Positions 8,864-18,458 of a DNA stretch of 64,000 nt are shown in pieces; positions within the stretch are counted from its first letter, which is position 1, and the number at the start of each line of letters is the position of its first letter. This stretch comes from Flavobacterium fontis (GTDB lineage: Bacteria > Bacteroidota > Bacteroidia > Flavobacteriales > Flavobacteriaceae), in NCBI RefSeq assembly GCF_900129405.1, contig NZ_FQVQ01000007.1, forward strand, positions 62,001-126,000, read 5' to 3'. The notes under the pieces are model-generated. The model saw only the letters and a list, made by a program, of their open reading frames with translations, did not search any database and was not told the DNA's origin. Both the position numbers and the translations under genes were made by a program.

Positions 8864-9163
8864 AGTGAATCTTACGATTTTGCTTGGTTACAAATATAGT
8901 TTTTTAAACCTAATATCCCAGTGCTCTCATCATTATTTGCGGTGATGTTTCTTCGCGATTTTGATTCAATACACCCAAAGGCTAATCGTCTTGAAATCAG
9001 AACTTCATTTTTTCAAAACGCTTCAAAACTGTTAAATCTTCCATGGGGTTTGTGGTAAGTATCGATAAACAACACCTTAAAATGAGATTTTTTTATCCAT
9101 TATCCACAATTGTTAAACTTTTGGTAAAAGACCCTTTTCCGTGTTGTTCGAGGATTTTTCTTT
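8864..9163. other. Non-coding divergent region upstream of mraZ
   Basis: I see no credible gene in this AT-rich stretch. It separates the alpha/beta hydrolase gene (leftward) from the dcw cluster (rightward) and must hold the hydrolase promoter. The part next to mraZ contains the operator boxes listed separately. Confidence 0.6.
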
Positions 9164-9211
9164 AAAGTGGTAAAACTTATCAACAAAGTGGAGGAAAGTG
9201 GTAAAAGGTGG
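9164..9211 (+). promoter_or_regulatory. MraZ operator: four direct AAAGTGG-type boxes
   Basis: AAAGTGG occurs at 9164-9170, 9185-9191 and 9195-9201, and AAGGTGG at 9205-9211. The last three boxes repeat every 10 bases and the first is 21 bases upstream, so all lie on the same helix face. Known MraZ proteins bind direct repeats with 10-base periodicity ahead of their own gene (TGGGN repeats in E. coli; AAAGTG-type repeats in mollicutes). The array overlaps the expected -33 region of the mraZ promoter, which suggests autoregulation of the whole division cluster. Confidence 0.8.
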
Positions 9212-9223
9212 TAAAATCTTTCC

Positions 9224-9231
9224 TATTTTTG
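9224..9231 (+). promoter_or_regulatory. -7 promoter element of the dcw cluster
   Basis: TATTTTTG matches TAnnTTTG exactly. It sits 24 bases upstream of the mraZ ATG and 12 bases after the last MraZ box. No TTTG -33 box is visible, which would fit a promoter controlled by MraZ. Confidence 0.6.
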
Positions 9232-9255
9232 TTCCCATACATCCGATTTCGCATA

Positions 9256-9729
9256 ATGAACGCATTAATAGGGACATACGAGTGTAAAGTTGATGCCAAA
9301 GGAAGGCTTTTGATGCCTGCGCCTTTGAAGAAGCAACTTGCGGCTGTACTTCAGGACGGTTTCGTGCTGAAGCGCTCGGTATTTCAACCTTGTTTGGAGT
9401 TGTACCCTATGGCGGAGTGGAATCTGATGATGCAAAAAATCAACAAGCTCAACAAGTTTGTCAAAAAAAATAACGACTTCATTCGTCGCTTTACAGCGGG
9501 GGTTAAAGTGGTTGAAATTGACAACTTGGGCCGCTTATTAGTCCCCAAAGACTTAACCGCTTTTGCCCAAATCTCCAAAGATGTAGTCTTATCATCGGCG
9601 GTACATATCGTCGAGATCTGGGATAAAGACTTGTATGAAAAAGCAATTGATGATTCTGTCGTTGACTTTGCAGATTTGGCCGAAGATGTAATGGGAAATG
9701 TAAACGACGATGATCATGGACTATCATAA
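9256..9729 (+). CDS. mraZ: Transcriptional regulator MraZ
   Basis: This DNA-binding protein forms a ring of subunits and controls the division and cell-wall cluster. The ATG at 9256 gives MNALIGTYECKVDAKGRLLMPAPLKKQL, the first SpoVT/AbrB-like repeat; the second is VEIDNLGRLLVPKDLTAFAQI. The total is 157 residues, usual for the family. The alternative GTG at 9208 lies inside the operator array. The C-terminus is acidic and overlaps the start of rsmH by 20 bases. Confidence 0.95.
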   Translation: MNALIGTYECKVDAKGRLLMPAPLKKQLAAVLQDGFVLKRSVFQPCLELYPMAEWNLMMQKINKLNKFVKKNNDFIRRFTAGVKVVEIDNLGRLLVPKDLTAFAQISKDVVLSSAVHIVEIWDKDLYEKAIDDSVVDFADLAEDVMGNVNDDDHGLS

Positions 9730-10615
9730 CCCCGTATTGTTGCAGGAAACCGTTGACGGTTTGGCAATTCGTCCCGATGGCGTCTATGTTGACGTGACCT
9801 TTGGAGGCGGGGGGCATTCGCGTGAAATTTTACGTCGTTTGGGTCCGGAGGGAAAACTGTTTGCTTTTGATCAAGATGAAGACGCTTGGGCCAATGCGAT
9901 TGAGGATGCACGGTTCACTTTGATTCCCGAAAACTTCCGATACCTTAAACGCTTTCTCCGATTTCATGGGGTTCGTGCCGTCGATGGGATATTGGCCGAC
10001 TTAGGCGTATCGTCCCACCAGTTTGACGTGCCCGAGCGCGGATTTTCAACACGTTTTGAGGCGAAATTGGACATGCGAATGAGTCAGCAAAATGAATTAG
10101 ACGCCTATCAAGTCATCAACACCTATGATGAAAGTGCGTTGCGCAGTATGTTTTTGTTGTATGGCGAGCTCAAACAAGCTCCCGCTTTTGCGCGAACTAT
10201 CGTCGAAGCACGCAGTCAAAAACCAATTGAAACCACCGCCGATTTGAAACAGGTTTTGGCCAAATATTTACCCGCACATTTGAGTAATAAAATTTTGGCA
10301 CAAATCTATCAAGCCATTCGAATTGAAGTGAATCAAGAAATGGAAGTGCTCAAAGATTTTTTGACACAATCTCTAGAAGTATTGCGCCCTGGCGGACGAT
10401 TGAGTGTGATTTCCTACCATTCTTTGGAAGATCGTTTGGTGAAACGCTATGTCAAAAACGGAATGTTTGAAGGCGAACCCGAACGCGATTTCTTTGGGAA
10501 TTATTCGGTGCCTTTCAAAACTATTGGGAAGCTCATCGTGCCTAGTGCAGCAGAAATTAGTACAAACAATCGTGCTCGAAGTGCGAAACTACGTATAGCC
10601 GAAAAATTAGGATGA
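9710..10615 (+). CDS. rsmH: 16S rRNA (cytosine-1402-N4)-methyltransferase RsmH
   Basis: Methylates the N4 position of C1402 in 16S rRNA in the decoding centre. The 301-residue protein has YHNPVLLQETVDGL at the start, the SAM-binding VTFGGGGHS and DQDEDA, DLGVSSHQFDVPERGFS, and the C-terminal SYHSLEDRLVK. It overlaps mraZ by 20 bases and the next gene by 4 (ATGA). A second ATG at 9716 is also possible as start. Confidence 0.97.
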   Translation: MIMDYHNPVLLQETVDGLAIRPDGVYVDVTFGGGGHSREILRRLGPEGKLFAFDQDEDAWANAIEDARFTLIPENFRYLKRFLRFHGVRAVDGILADLGVSSHQFDVPERGFSTRFEAKLDMRMSQQNELDAYQVINTYDESALRSMFLLYGELKQAPAFARTIVEARSQKPIETTADLKQVLAKYLPAHLSNKILAQIYQAIRIEVNQEMEVLKDFLTQSLEVLRPGGRLSVISYHSLEDRLVKRYVKNGMFEGEPERDFFGNYSVPFKTIGKLIVPSAAEISTNNRARSAKLRIAEKLG

Positions 10616-10962
10616 AACGAGGAATATATAGCTTACTAAAAGCCCGATTTCTAGTGGATGAGTCCGCCTCACAAAACTGGCGGTTTATTCTATTTCTGAT
10701 TTTATTGGCCATTATCATGATCGCCAATACCCATCGGTATGAACAAAAGGTGTTTCGTATCGCCGAATTGAATAATGAAGTAAAAGAATTGCGTTCGCGA
10801 TTTGTTGATCGCCGTTCGCAATTGATGAAACTCCGTATGGAGTCGACCATTTCAAAAAAAATGGAAGCCCGTGGGATCAAACCTTCTCCCGTGCCTCCAC
10901 AGAAGATAACCGTAACCAAAAAAGAATCGAAAGGATTTTGGAGTTCCCTATGGCAGGAGTAA
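10612..10962 (+). CDS. FtsL-like division protein
   Basis: The 116-residue bitopic protein has a short cytoplasmic N-terminus, one membrane helix (about 24-42, FILFLILLAIIMIANTH) and a periplasmic heptad region (FRIAELNNEVKELRSRFVDRRSQLMKLRMEST). Position between rsmH and ftsI and this architecture fit FtsL, which links FtsQ, FtsB and the FtsWI synthase. Sequence alone is weak because FtsL is poorly conserved. It is coupled to rsmH by ATGA and overlaps ftsI by 13 bases. Confidence 0.82.
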   Translation: MKRGIYSLLKARFLVDESASQNWRFILFLILLAIIMIANTHRYEQKVFRIAELNNEVKELRSRFVDRRSQLMKLRMESTISKKMEARGIKPSPVPPQKITVTKKESKGFWSSLWQE

Positions 10963-12962
10963 ACAACGATAAAGCACTTTCTTACCGAACCTACCTTACC
11001 GCGTTGGTCTTTTTCCTCATGGCGATTGCTATCGTGGTAAAATTGACTAATATCCAGTGGGTAGAGGGACCCTATTACCGAAAGTTAGCCAAAGAACGTT
11101 CGGTAAAAACCTTTGTTATTCCCGCCAATAAAGGCAATATCTATTCTGCCGACGGGAGTTTATTAGCGACTTCCATTCCCAATTACACCATACGCTTTGA
11201 TGCGATGGCGCCTAAACTCGAAGATTTTGAAGCCCATGTCCCCGATTTAGCCCAAGCCTTATCCAAGATGTTGGGCAAACCCGCTTCCCATTACCAAGAT
11301 ATGTTGCGCAAAGCACGCGCCAACAAAAACCGATACTTGTTTATCGCTGATGATTTGACCTACACGCAGTACATGGATTTCAAAGCGATGCCCTTGTTCA
11401 ACAAAGGGGCCTACAAAGGGGGTATGATTGTAGAACAACATACCGTTCGGGAGCATCCCATTGGGAAAGTGGCCGAACGGACCATTGGTTACGAACGAGT
11501 TTTGGACGATGGTACAGTAAAACGTATCGGAATTGAAGGGGCGTTTAGCAAGTATTTACGGGGAGAAGATGGTAAAATTTTGAAACAAAAAATTGCCAAA
11601 GGTCAATGGAAACCCATTCGGGATGAAAATGAAAAAGAACCCCGCGATGGCTACGATGTGATTTCAACCATCGATGTTTTCATTCAGGATATCGCCCACC
11701 ATGCCTTGCTAAAGCAATTGGAAGAATACGGGGCTGAGCATGGCTGTGTGGTGGTTATGGAGACCAAAACGGGTTATGTACGAGCGATTTCCAATTTGGG
11801 CCGTGATGAAAAATCAGGCAACTACTACGAAACCATCAACTATGCGGTAGCGGAGTCGCACGAACCCGGTTCTACGTTCAAACTAGTAGATATGATCGCC
11901 TTGTTGGAGGATAAAAAAGTGGATACGAGTGCGGTGTATAATACCAACGGCGGGGTGATTACGTACCGAGGTAAAAAAGTACGCGATTCTCATGAGGGAG
12001 GCTATGGAAGTATCTCTTTGGCACGCGGATTTGAAGTTTCGTCCAACACCGTCTTGGTGCAAGCGGTTTATGAAAATTACAAAGGCAATCCCAAACAATT
12101 CGTGGATCGCATCGACCGCATGGGATTGAATAAACCCTTGGGATTACCGTTCAAAGGCGAAGGCGTTCCGTTTATCCCACAACCCGGTGAAAAGGGTTGG
12201 AGCGCTATTGCATTACCCTGGATGGCTTTTGGCTACGGGGTTTCGGTGACGCCACTGCAAACATTAACCCTATACAATGCCATCGCCAATAATGGAGAAA
12301 TGGTAAAACCGTTGTTCGTTTCTGAGATAAAAGAATGGAACAATACCATTAAAAAATACAATAAGGAAGTGATAAACCGTCGCATTTGTTCGCCAGAAAC
12401 CATTAAAAAGTTGAAGGCGATTATGGAAAATGTAGTCAAACGCGGTACGGGTTCAAAGTTGTATTCCAAAGATTTCTCTATGGCCGGAAAAACGGGAACA
12501 GCGCAAGCCAATTACGCAAAAAATGGGGGCAATGAAAAGCATTACATTTCGTCATTTGTGGGCTTTTTCCCTGCCGACAAGCCCAAGTATTCGTGTATCG
12601 TTGTAGTGCACAAGCCCAACACGTCCAACAACAATTACTATGGCGCCGATGTAGCGGGTCCTGTATTCAAACGTATTGCGCAGAAGATTTTTACCGATGC
12701 GCCCGCCATGAATAAAGTGCACAATGTGGATGCCAAAATTGCGCGTCAAGAACAACAATACAATGCCTACTATCAAAAATTGCAAAAAACCAAAAATACC
12801 ATGCCCAATCTGAAAGGGATGCCCGGCATGGATGCCATTGCTTTGTTAGAAAATATGGGCATGAAAGTTAAAGTCAAAGGGATAGGGAAAGTGAAGTCCC
12901 AATCGTTGCGACCTGGAGAAATCCTCCGAAAAAATACACCCATCACCCTAGAATTATCATAA
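10950..12962 (+). CDS. ftsI: Penicillin-binding protein FtsI/PBP3 with PASTA domain
   Basis: A septal peptidoglycan transpeptidase anchored by one N-terminal helix. With the ATG at 10950 (MAGVNNDKALSYRTYL) the product has 670 residues; the in-frame TTG at 10938 is a weaker start. Order: membrane helix (about 14-33), pedestal domain, transpeptidase with STFK (Ser near 308), SSN and KTGT (near 513), then a single PASTA domain (about 619-670, MPNLKGMPGMDAIALLENMGMKV). It overlaps both neighbours in the cluster. Confidence 0.96.
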   Translation: MAGVNNDKALSYRTYLTALVFFLMAIAIVVKLTNIQWVEGPYYRKLAKERSVKTFVIPANKGNIYSADGSLLATSIPNYTIRFDAMAPKLEDFEAHVPDLAQALSKMLGKPASHYQDMLRKARANKNRYLFIADDLTYTQYMDFKAMPLFNKGAYKGGMIVEQHTVREHPIGKVAERTIGYERVLDDGTVKRIGIEGAFSKYLRGEDGKILKQKIAKGQWKPIRDENEKEPRDGYDVISTIDVFIQDIAHHALLKQLEEYGAEHGCVVVMETKTGYVRAISNLGRDEKSGNYYETINYAVAESHEPGSTFKLVDMIALLEDKKVDTSAVYNTNGGVITYRGKKVRDSHEGGYGSISLARGFEVSSNTVLVQAVYENYKGNPKQFVDRIDRMGLNKPLGLPFKGEGVPFIPQPGEKGWSAIALPWMAFGYGVSVTPLQTLTLYNAIANNGEMVKPLFVSEIKEWNNTIKKYNKEVINRRICSPETIKKLKAIMENVVKRGTGSKLYSKDFSMAGKTGTAQANYAKNGGNEKHYISSFVGFFPADKPKYSCIVVVHKPNTSNNNYYGADVAGPVFKRIAQKIFTDAPAMNKVHNVDAKIARQEQQYNAYYQKLQKTKNTMPNLKGMPGMDAIALLENMGMKVKVKGIGKVKSQSLRPGEILRKNTPITLELS

Positions 12963-14422
12963 TGCAACTCAAAGATTTACTATACCGCGTAGCTTTAGAA
13001 TCGGTTAAAGGACCGACCGATATTCCTGTGGCTAAGATTGAATTTGATTCCCGCAAAGTTACTTCGGGGGATGTGTTCGTAGCCTTACGCGGAACACTAG
13101 CCAATGGACATGATTTTATCGAAAAAGCAATCACTTTGGGTGCTGTAGCGGTGGTATGTGATACGCTTCCCGAAACGCTTTTACCCCAAATCACCTATAT
13201 CCAAGTGGCCGATACCAATACTGCTTTGGCATGGATGGCGAATAACTTTTATGATAATCCTTCCACCAAATTACAATTGGTAGGCGTAACGGGAACAAAT
13301 GGGAAGACAACCATTGCAACACTGTTGTATCAATTGTTTAAAAAAGCCGGATTCAAAGTCGGATTGCTTTCCACCGTAAAAGTGATGGTTGATACCCACG
13401 AATTTCCTGCCACACATACCACGCCCGATTCCCTCACGATCAACCGGTATTTGGCCGAAATGGCCGAGGTGGGATGTGAATATTGTTTCATGGAAGTAAG
13501 TTCCCATGGGGTACACCAAAAACGAACCGAAGGATTGGTGTTCAAAGGAGGTGTTTTTACCAACTTAACCCATGATCATTTGGATTACCACAACACTTTC
13601 GCAGAATACCGTGATGTGAAAAAATCATTTTTTGATCATTTGCCCAAAACTGCTTTTGCACTCATCAATACCGACGATAAAAATGGTGCAGTTATGGTTC
13701 AAAACACCGGGGCCCGAACCCTTTCGTATGCCTTGAAATCTATGGCCGATTACAAAGCACAGGTGTTGGAAAATCAGTTGTCGGGGTTGCTTTTAAAAAT
13801 CAACGAGCAAGAAGTATGGGTCAAATTAATCGGATCCTTCAATGCCTACAACGTTTTGGCCATTTATGGAGTTGCCATTGAGTTGGGACTCGAAAAATCA
13901 GAGGCTTTACGCCTTTTGTCTGAATTGGAGAGTGTTTCAGGACGCTTTCAGTTTGTGGTTTCGCCCAACCAAATTACAGCGATTGTCGATTATGCGCACA
14001 CGCCCGATGCCTTAGCCAATGTGCTGAAAACGATTGGCGACATTCGTACCCGCAACGAACAATTGATAACCGTAGTGGGGTGTGGTGGCGATCGCGACAA
14101 AACCAAGCGTCCGATTATGGCCAATATTGCCGCAGAACATAGCGACAAAGTCATTTTTACCTCGGATAATCCACGTACGGAAGACCCGCAACAAATTTTA
14201 ACTGAAATGGAAGCTGGTGTAGAACCCCAACATTTCAAAAAAACCCTTTCGATTTTAGATCGAAAACAAGCCATAAAAACCGCATGTCAAATGGCTCAAC
14301 CCCACGATATTATCCTGATTGCTGGTAAAGGTCACGAAACCTACCAGGAAATCAATGGGGTGCGCCACGATTTTGATGATTTAAAAATAGTTACCGAATT
14401 CCTCCAACGCTTAAATTCCTAA
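12962..14422 (+). CDS. murE: UDP-MurNAc-L-Ala-D-Glu:meso-diaminopimelate ligase MurE
   Basis: Adds the third residue to the peptidoglycan stem peptide. The 486-residue protein has FDSRKVTSGDVFVALRG (uridine part), the ATP loop GTNGKTT (near residue 111), HTTPDS, EVSSHG and NLTHDHLDYH. The DNPR motif near residue 401 selects meso-diaminopimelate, so the organism should have a DAP-type wall. The start overlaps the ftsI stop by one base. Confidence 0.97.
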   Translation: MQLKDLLYRVALESVKGPTDIPVAKIEFDSRKVTSGDVFVALRGTLANGHDFIEKAITLGAVAVVCDTLPETLLPQITYIQVADTNTALAWMANNFYDNPSTKLQLVGVTGTNGKTTIATLLYQLFKKAGFKVGLLSTVKVMVDTHEFPATHTTPDSLTINRYLAEMAEVGCEYCFMEVSSHGVHQKRTEGLVFKGGVFTNLTHDHLDYHNTFAEYRDVKKSFFDHLPKTAFALINTDDKNGAVMVQNTGARTLSYALKSMADYKAQVLENQLSGLLLKINEQEVWVKLIGSFNAYNVLAIYGVAIELGLEKSEALRLLSELESVSGRFQFVVSPNQITAIVDYAHTPDALANVLKTIGDIRTRNEQLITVVGCGGDRDKTKRPIMANIAAEHSDKVIFTSDNPRTEDPQQILTEMEAGVEPQHFKKTLSILDRKQAIKTACQMAQPHDIILIAGKGHETYQEINGVRHDFDDLKIVTEFLQRLNS

Positions 14423-14425
14423 CCC

Positions 14426-15652
14426 ATGCTTTACTATTTGTTTGATTATCTCGATAAACAATTGGATGTGCCCGGCGCAGGGGTGTTTCAATACATCACC
14501 TTTCGCTCGGCTTTAGCGCTCATTCTATCGTTAATGATTTCTACCATTTATGGAAAGAAAATCATCAATTTTTTACGCAACCAACAAGTGGGTGAAACCA
14601 TTCGAGAACTGGGTTTGGAAGGACAAACACAAAAGGCTGGAACGCCAACGATGGGAGGGTTAATTATCATTATTGCTACGCTGATCCCCGTTTTATTGTT
14701 GACCAAATTAAACAACATCTATGTGATCTTATTGGTCGTCACCACCCTTTGGATGGGAACTATTGGCTTTATTGACGATTATATCAAAATTTTCAAAAAA
14801 GATAAACAGGGCTTAAAAGGCATTTTTAAAGTCATCGGTCAAGTTGGTTTGGGATTGATTGTGGGGTCTGTCTTGTATTTTCACCCCGGAGTAACCGTTC
14901 GTGAAAAGTCGACGGCGCCCGTTACCTTCAATCAAACCCAAAACACGATTGCTCCCACAGCCAAAGAAATCAAGTCAACCACAACGACCATTCCGTTTAT
15001 GAAAAATAACGAGTTGGAGTATGCGCAAATTTTAAAACCATTCACCGACGATTACCATCAATGGGCTTGGTTAGTGTTTATTCCGATTGTGATTTTTATC
15101 ATTACAGCGGTTTCAAATGGAGCCAACCTCACCGACGGGATTGACGGTCTCGCGGCTGGAACCTCGGCCATATCGGTACTCGCGTTGGGAATTTTTGCAT
15201 TCATCTCCGGAAACATCATTTTATCCAGCTATTTGAATGTCATGTACATCCCCAATTCGGGAGAAATGACGGTATTCATTGCGGCTTTTGTGGGTGCTTT
15301 GGTCGGTTTTCTTTGGTACAATTCGTATCCCGCCTCAGTGTTTATGGGCGATACGGGGAGTCTTACCATCGGCGGAATTATTGCCGTACTCGCAATTTCG
15401 GTTCGAAAAGAAATGCTTTTGCCTGTTTTGTGTGCCATTTTCTTTGCCGAAAGTGCCTCAGTAATCATTCAGGTTTCCTATTTCAAGTACACCAAGAAAC
15501 GATTTGGCGAGGGACGACGGGTTTTTCTAATGTCGCCTTTGCACCATCATTATCAGAAAAAAGGCTACCATGAAAGTAAAATTGTAACCCGCTTTTGGAT
15601 TGTTACGATTATGCTCGCTATTGTCGCTATTGTTACTCTAAAATTACGCTAG
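14426..15652 (+). CDS. mraY: Phospho-MurNAc-pentapeptide translocase MraY
   Basis: Transfers phospho-MurNAc-pentapeptide to undecaprenyl phosphate and forms lipid I at the inner membrane. The 408 residues contain about ten membrane segments. Visible motifs are [24 protein letters not shown] and MGDTGSL, with LHHHYQKKG near the end. Compared with E. coli MraY there is an extra 60-residue insert between membrane helices (about residues 155-205), rich in Thr, as common in Bacteroidota. Confidence 0.97.
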   Translation: MLYYLFDYLDKQLDVPGAGVFQYITFRSALALILSLMISTIYGKKIINFLRNQQVGETIRELGLEGQTQKAGTPTMGGLIIIIATLIPVLLLTKLNNIYVILLVVTTLWMGTIGFIDDYIKIFKKDKQGLKGIFKVIGQVGLGLIVGSVLYFHPGVTVREKSTAPVTFNQTQNTIAPTAKEIKSTTTTIPFMKNNELEYAQILKPFTDDYHQWAWLVFIPIVIFIITAVSNGANLTDGIDGLAAGTSAISVLALGIFAFISGNIILSSYLNVMYIPNSGEMTVFIAAFVGALVGFLWYNSYPASVFMGDTGSLTIGGIIAVLAISVRKEMLLPVLCAIFFAESASVIIQVSYFKYTKKRFGEGRRVFLMSPLHHHYQKKGYHESKIVTRFWIVTIMLAIVAIVTLKLR

Positions 15653-15653
15653 A

Positions 15654-16988
15654 ATGAAACGATTGGTTGTGCTTGGTGGGGGCGAAAGTGGCGTGGGAAC
15701 TGCCATTTTGGGTCAGAAAAAAGGATACGAGGTGTTTGTATCCGATTTTGGAGCAATCAAGCAACATTACAAAGACGTTCTTACACAATACACCATTCCG
15801 TGGGAAGACAACCAACACACGGAAGCTTTGATTCTCAACGCCGATGTGGTGATGAAAAGTCCAGGAATTCCTGATAAAGCCCCTATTGTGAAAAAGTTGG
15901 TGGAAAAAGGAATTCCCGTGATTTCAGAAATCGAGTTTGCCTATCCCTATACCGACGCGATCACCATCGGAATTACTGGAAGCAACGGCAAAACGACCAC
16001 AACGATGCTCACCTATCATTTGCTCAAAGAAGGCGGATTGAATGTGGGCTTGGGTGGAAATATTGGAAAAAGTTTTGCTTGGCAAGTGGCCGAAGAAAAT
16101 TACGATTGCTATGTGCTTGAATTGAGCAGTTTCCAGTTGGATGGTATCGTGCATTACAAACCCCATATTGCGATCATTACCAACATTAGCCCCGATCATT
16201 TGGACCGCTATGAGTACAAGTATGAAAACTACATCGCTTCCAAATTTCGAATCACGATGAATCAAACCGAGGACGATTACCTCATTTACGACAACGATGA
16301 CGAAGCCATTAGCCAGTGGCTCCAAAACAATAAAATCAATGCAAAACCCATTCCGTTTTCGGTAACCAAAGTACTTAAAAACGGAGCTTATTTAAACGAC
16401 AAAACTATGGAAATCAACATCAACCAAGAGGAGTTCATGATGGAAACTGCTCAAATTTCATTGGAAGGAAAACACAATTTAAAAAACGCAATGGCAGCGA
16501 CCTCTGTGGCGCAACTCATGCGTATCCGCAAACAAACCATTCGGGAGAGTTTGTCCAATTTCCAGGGGGTAGAACACCGTTTGGAAAAAGTGTTGAAAAT
16601 CCAAAATGTACAATACATCAACGATAGTAAGGCGACCAATGTCAATGCGACCTATTTTGCCTTGGAAAGCATGACTACTCCTACGGTGTGGATTGTAGGG
16701 GGCGTTGATAAAGGAAATGATTACACCGAATTGATGGCTTTGGTTCATGAAAAAGTGAAAGCCATTATTTGCTTAGGTGTTGAAAATAAAAAAATCATCG
16801 ATGCTTTCGGAAATGTAGTAGACATGATGGTGGAAGTCGATAATATGCGCGATGCCGTGAATACAGCCAAACACATTGCCGAAAAAGGCGATACCGTGCT
16901 TTTGTCTCCTGCATGTGCGAGTTTTGACTTGTTTGAAAACTATGAAGACCGCGGACGTCAGTTCAAAGATGCCGTTCGGAATTTATAG
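15654..16988 (+). CDS. murD: UDP-MurNAc-L-Ala:D-Glu ligase MurD
   Basis: Adds D-glutamate to UDP-MurNAc-L-Ala. The 444-residue protein starts with a Rossmann-like VVLGGGESGVGTAIL and has SPGIPDKAP, the ATP loop GSNGKTTTT (near 109), ELSSFQLDGI, NISPDHLDRY, NDSKATN and LLSPACASFDLFENYEDRG. It starts one base after the mraY stop. It is followed by a 178-base non-coding gap, the largest inside the cluster. Confidence 0.97.
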   Translation: MKRLVVLGGGESGVGTAILGQKKGYEVFVSDFGAIKQHYKDVLTQYTIPWEDNQHTEALILNADVVMKSPGIPDKAPIVKKLVEKGIPVISEIEFAYPYTDAITIGITGSNGKTTTTMLTYHLLKEGGLNVGLGGNIGKSFAWQVAEENYDCYVLELSSFQLDGIVHYKPHIAIITNISPDHLDRYEYKYENYIASKFRITMNQTEDDYLIYDNDDEAISQWLQNNKINAKPIPFSVTKVLKNGAYLNDKTMEININQEEFMMETAQISLEGKHNLKNAMAATSVAQLMRIRKQTIRESLSNFQGVEHRLEKVLKIQNVQYINDSKATNVNATYFALESMTTPTVWIVGGVDKGNDYTELMALVHEKVKAIICLGVENKKIIDAFGNVVDMMVEVDNMRDAVNTAKHIAEKGDTVLLSPACASFDLFENYEDRGRQFKDAVRNL

Positions 16989-16999
16989 ATAAACCACTA

Positions 17000-17138
17000 T
17001 TGTAAAAGCTCACTTGAGGTTTTTGACTCAAGAATCAATTTTTACAAGAGGGTGCAGAAGGAGCCGAGAACCAAAAGGTTGCATGTCATGCTGCATTGCT
17101 GTCGTTTCAATGCAAGTAGACCATCAATGGTTCGGTTC
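17000..17138 (+). other. Structured non-coding element before ftsW
   Basis: Two stem-loops fill the murD-ftsW gap. The first pairs TTGTAAAA (17000-17007) with TTTTACAA (17040-17047) and, inside, CTTGAG (17013-17018) with CTCAAG (17027-17032). The second pairs GAGCC (17061-17065) with GGTTC (17134-17138; one G-T pair), then after a 2-base bulge GAACCA (17068-17073) with TGGTTC (17128-17133), and inside TTGCAT (17079-17084) with ATGCAA (17110-17115). No reading frame is visible. It could be a cis-acting leader for ftsW or a small RNA. I do not recognise a known family. Confidence 0.5.
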
Positions 17139-17166
17139 GTGTTTAGGATAGAAAATAAAATAACCC

Positions 17167-18456
17167 ATGAAAAACCTGATTAACAGCTTACACGGAGATA
17201 AAGTCATTTGGGCGCTAGTCGCCTTCTTGGCGGTGTTTTCCTTTATGCCCGTATTTAGCGCCAGTAGTAATTTGGCCTATATGCGTCATGGTACAGGAAA
17301 CACGCTTACCTACTTGATTAAGCATGCGGTGCATATCATCATTGGGTTTTTTATCATTTACAAAATACATAAAGTTCCTTACCATTATTTCAGAGGGGTG
17401 TCTCGAATAGCGTTGCCCTTTGTGTGGCTGTTGTTGGGCTATACACTCGTCAAAGGAACTGTAATCGACGGGGCCAATGCGAGTCGTTGGATTCAAATTC
17501 CGTTTCTGGGCATTTCGTTCCAAACGTCAACTTTTGCAGCGATAGTGTTGTACGTATATGTGGCACGCTACCTCTCCAAAACTCGGGAAACCCCACTGAC
17601 GTTTAAAAATTCATTAGTCGACCTTTGGCTTCCAGTTTTTATTACCTTAGGATTGATTTTTCCAGCCAATTTCTCCACGGCAGCCTTGTTGTTTGCCATG
17701 GTGCTAATGATTGCCTTTATCGGGAAATATCCGTTGCAATATATCGGACTCATTTTGGCTTTAGCGGTGGCGGCAGCTTCGTTTTTTGTGCTTCTAGTCA
17801 TTGCCTTTCCCAAAGCCTTTCCCAACCGCGTCGATACGTGGAAAAGCCGTATTGAAAATTTTACCTCCGACAAACCCGGTGAGGATGATTATCAAATTGA
17901 AAAGGCCAAAATTGCGATAGCTTCTGGGAATGTTTATGGGTTGGGACCCGGTAAAAGTGTCCAAAAAAACTTTCTGCCGCAATCGTCTTCCGACTTTATT
18001 TATGCCATTATCGTAGAAGAATATGGGTTGATGGGCGGATTGACGATCCTGTTTTTTTACATGCTCTTACTCTTCCGATTTGTGATAGCTTCTCACAAAG
18101 CCAATACGCTTTTTGGCAAGTTGGTCGTCATCGGTCTCGGATTTCCTATTGTTTTTCAAGCGTTAATCAATATGGCAGTAGCCGTTGAATTGTTGCCCGT
18201 TACAGGTCAAACGCTTCCTTTAATCAGTTCGGGGGGAAGTTCGGTATGGATGACTTGTATTGCTTTGGGAATTATCTTGAGTGTGACCAAAAAAGAAGAG
18301 GAAATTGCGCAAGAAGAAGCCGATAAACAACGTCGTGAGGAAGCTTTACAACGGTTGATTGATAAACAATTGTTGGAAGAAGAGGAAGCCGAACGTGCGG
18401 GAAACCAAGGGCAAAATGAAGATGATAATCCGATGAATGCTGTTTTAAATCGTTAG
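17167..18456 (+). CDS. ftsW: Lipid II polymerase FtsW (SEDS family)
   Basis: A SEDS glycosyltransferase that polymerises septal glycan together with FtsI. The 429-residue protein has about ten membrane segments. It shows [11 protein letters not shown], the large periplasmic loop with WKSRIENF, and the end motif [18 protein letters not shown] charged cytoplasmic tail (about 380-429, many Glu/Gln/Lys) is longer than in E. coli. The gene starts after the structured gap and overlaps nothing upstream, so it could have its own control. murG follows after 2 bases. Confidence 0.95.
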   Translation: MKNLINSLHGDKVIWALVAFLAVFSFMPVFSASSNLAYMRHGTGNTLTYLIKHAVHIIIGFFIIYKIHKVPYHYFRGVSRIALPFVWLLLGYTLVKGTVIDGANASRWIQIPFLGISFQTSTFAAIVLYVYVARYLSKTRETPLTFKNSLVDLWLPVFITLGLIFPANFSTAALLFAMVLMIAFIGKYPLQYIGLILALAVAAASFFVLLVIAFPKAFPNRVDTWKSRIENFTSDKPGEDDYQIEKAKIAIASGNVYGLGPGKSVQKNFLPQSSSDFIYAIIVEEYGLMGGLTILFFYMLLLFRFVIASHKANTLFGKLVVIGLGFPIVFQALINMAVAVELLPVTGQTLPLISSGGSSVWMTCIALGIILSVTKKEEEIAQEEADKQRREEALQRLIDKQLLEEEEAERAGNQGQNEDDNPMNAVLNR

Positions 18457-18458
18457 CC

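Noticed and set aside
17061..17138. A tRNA-like gene of 78 bases before ftsW
   Set aside because: It has a closed end stem but no T arm with TTCGA and no anticodon arm; it does not fold as a cloverleaf.
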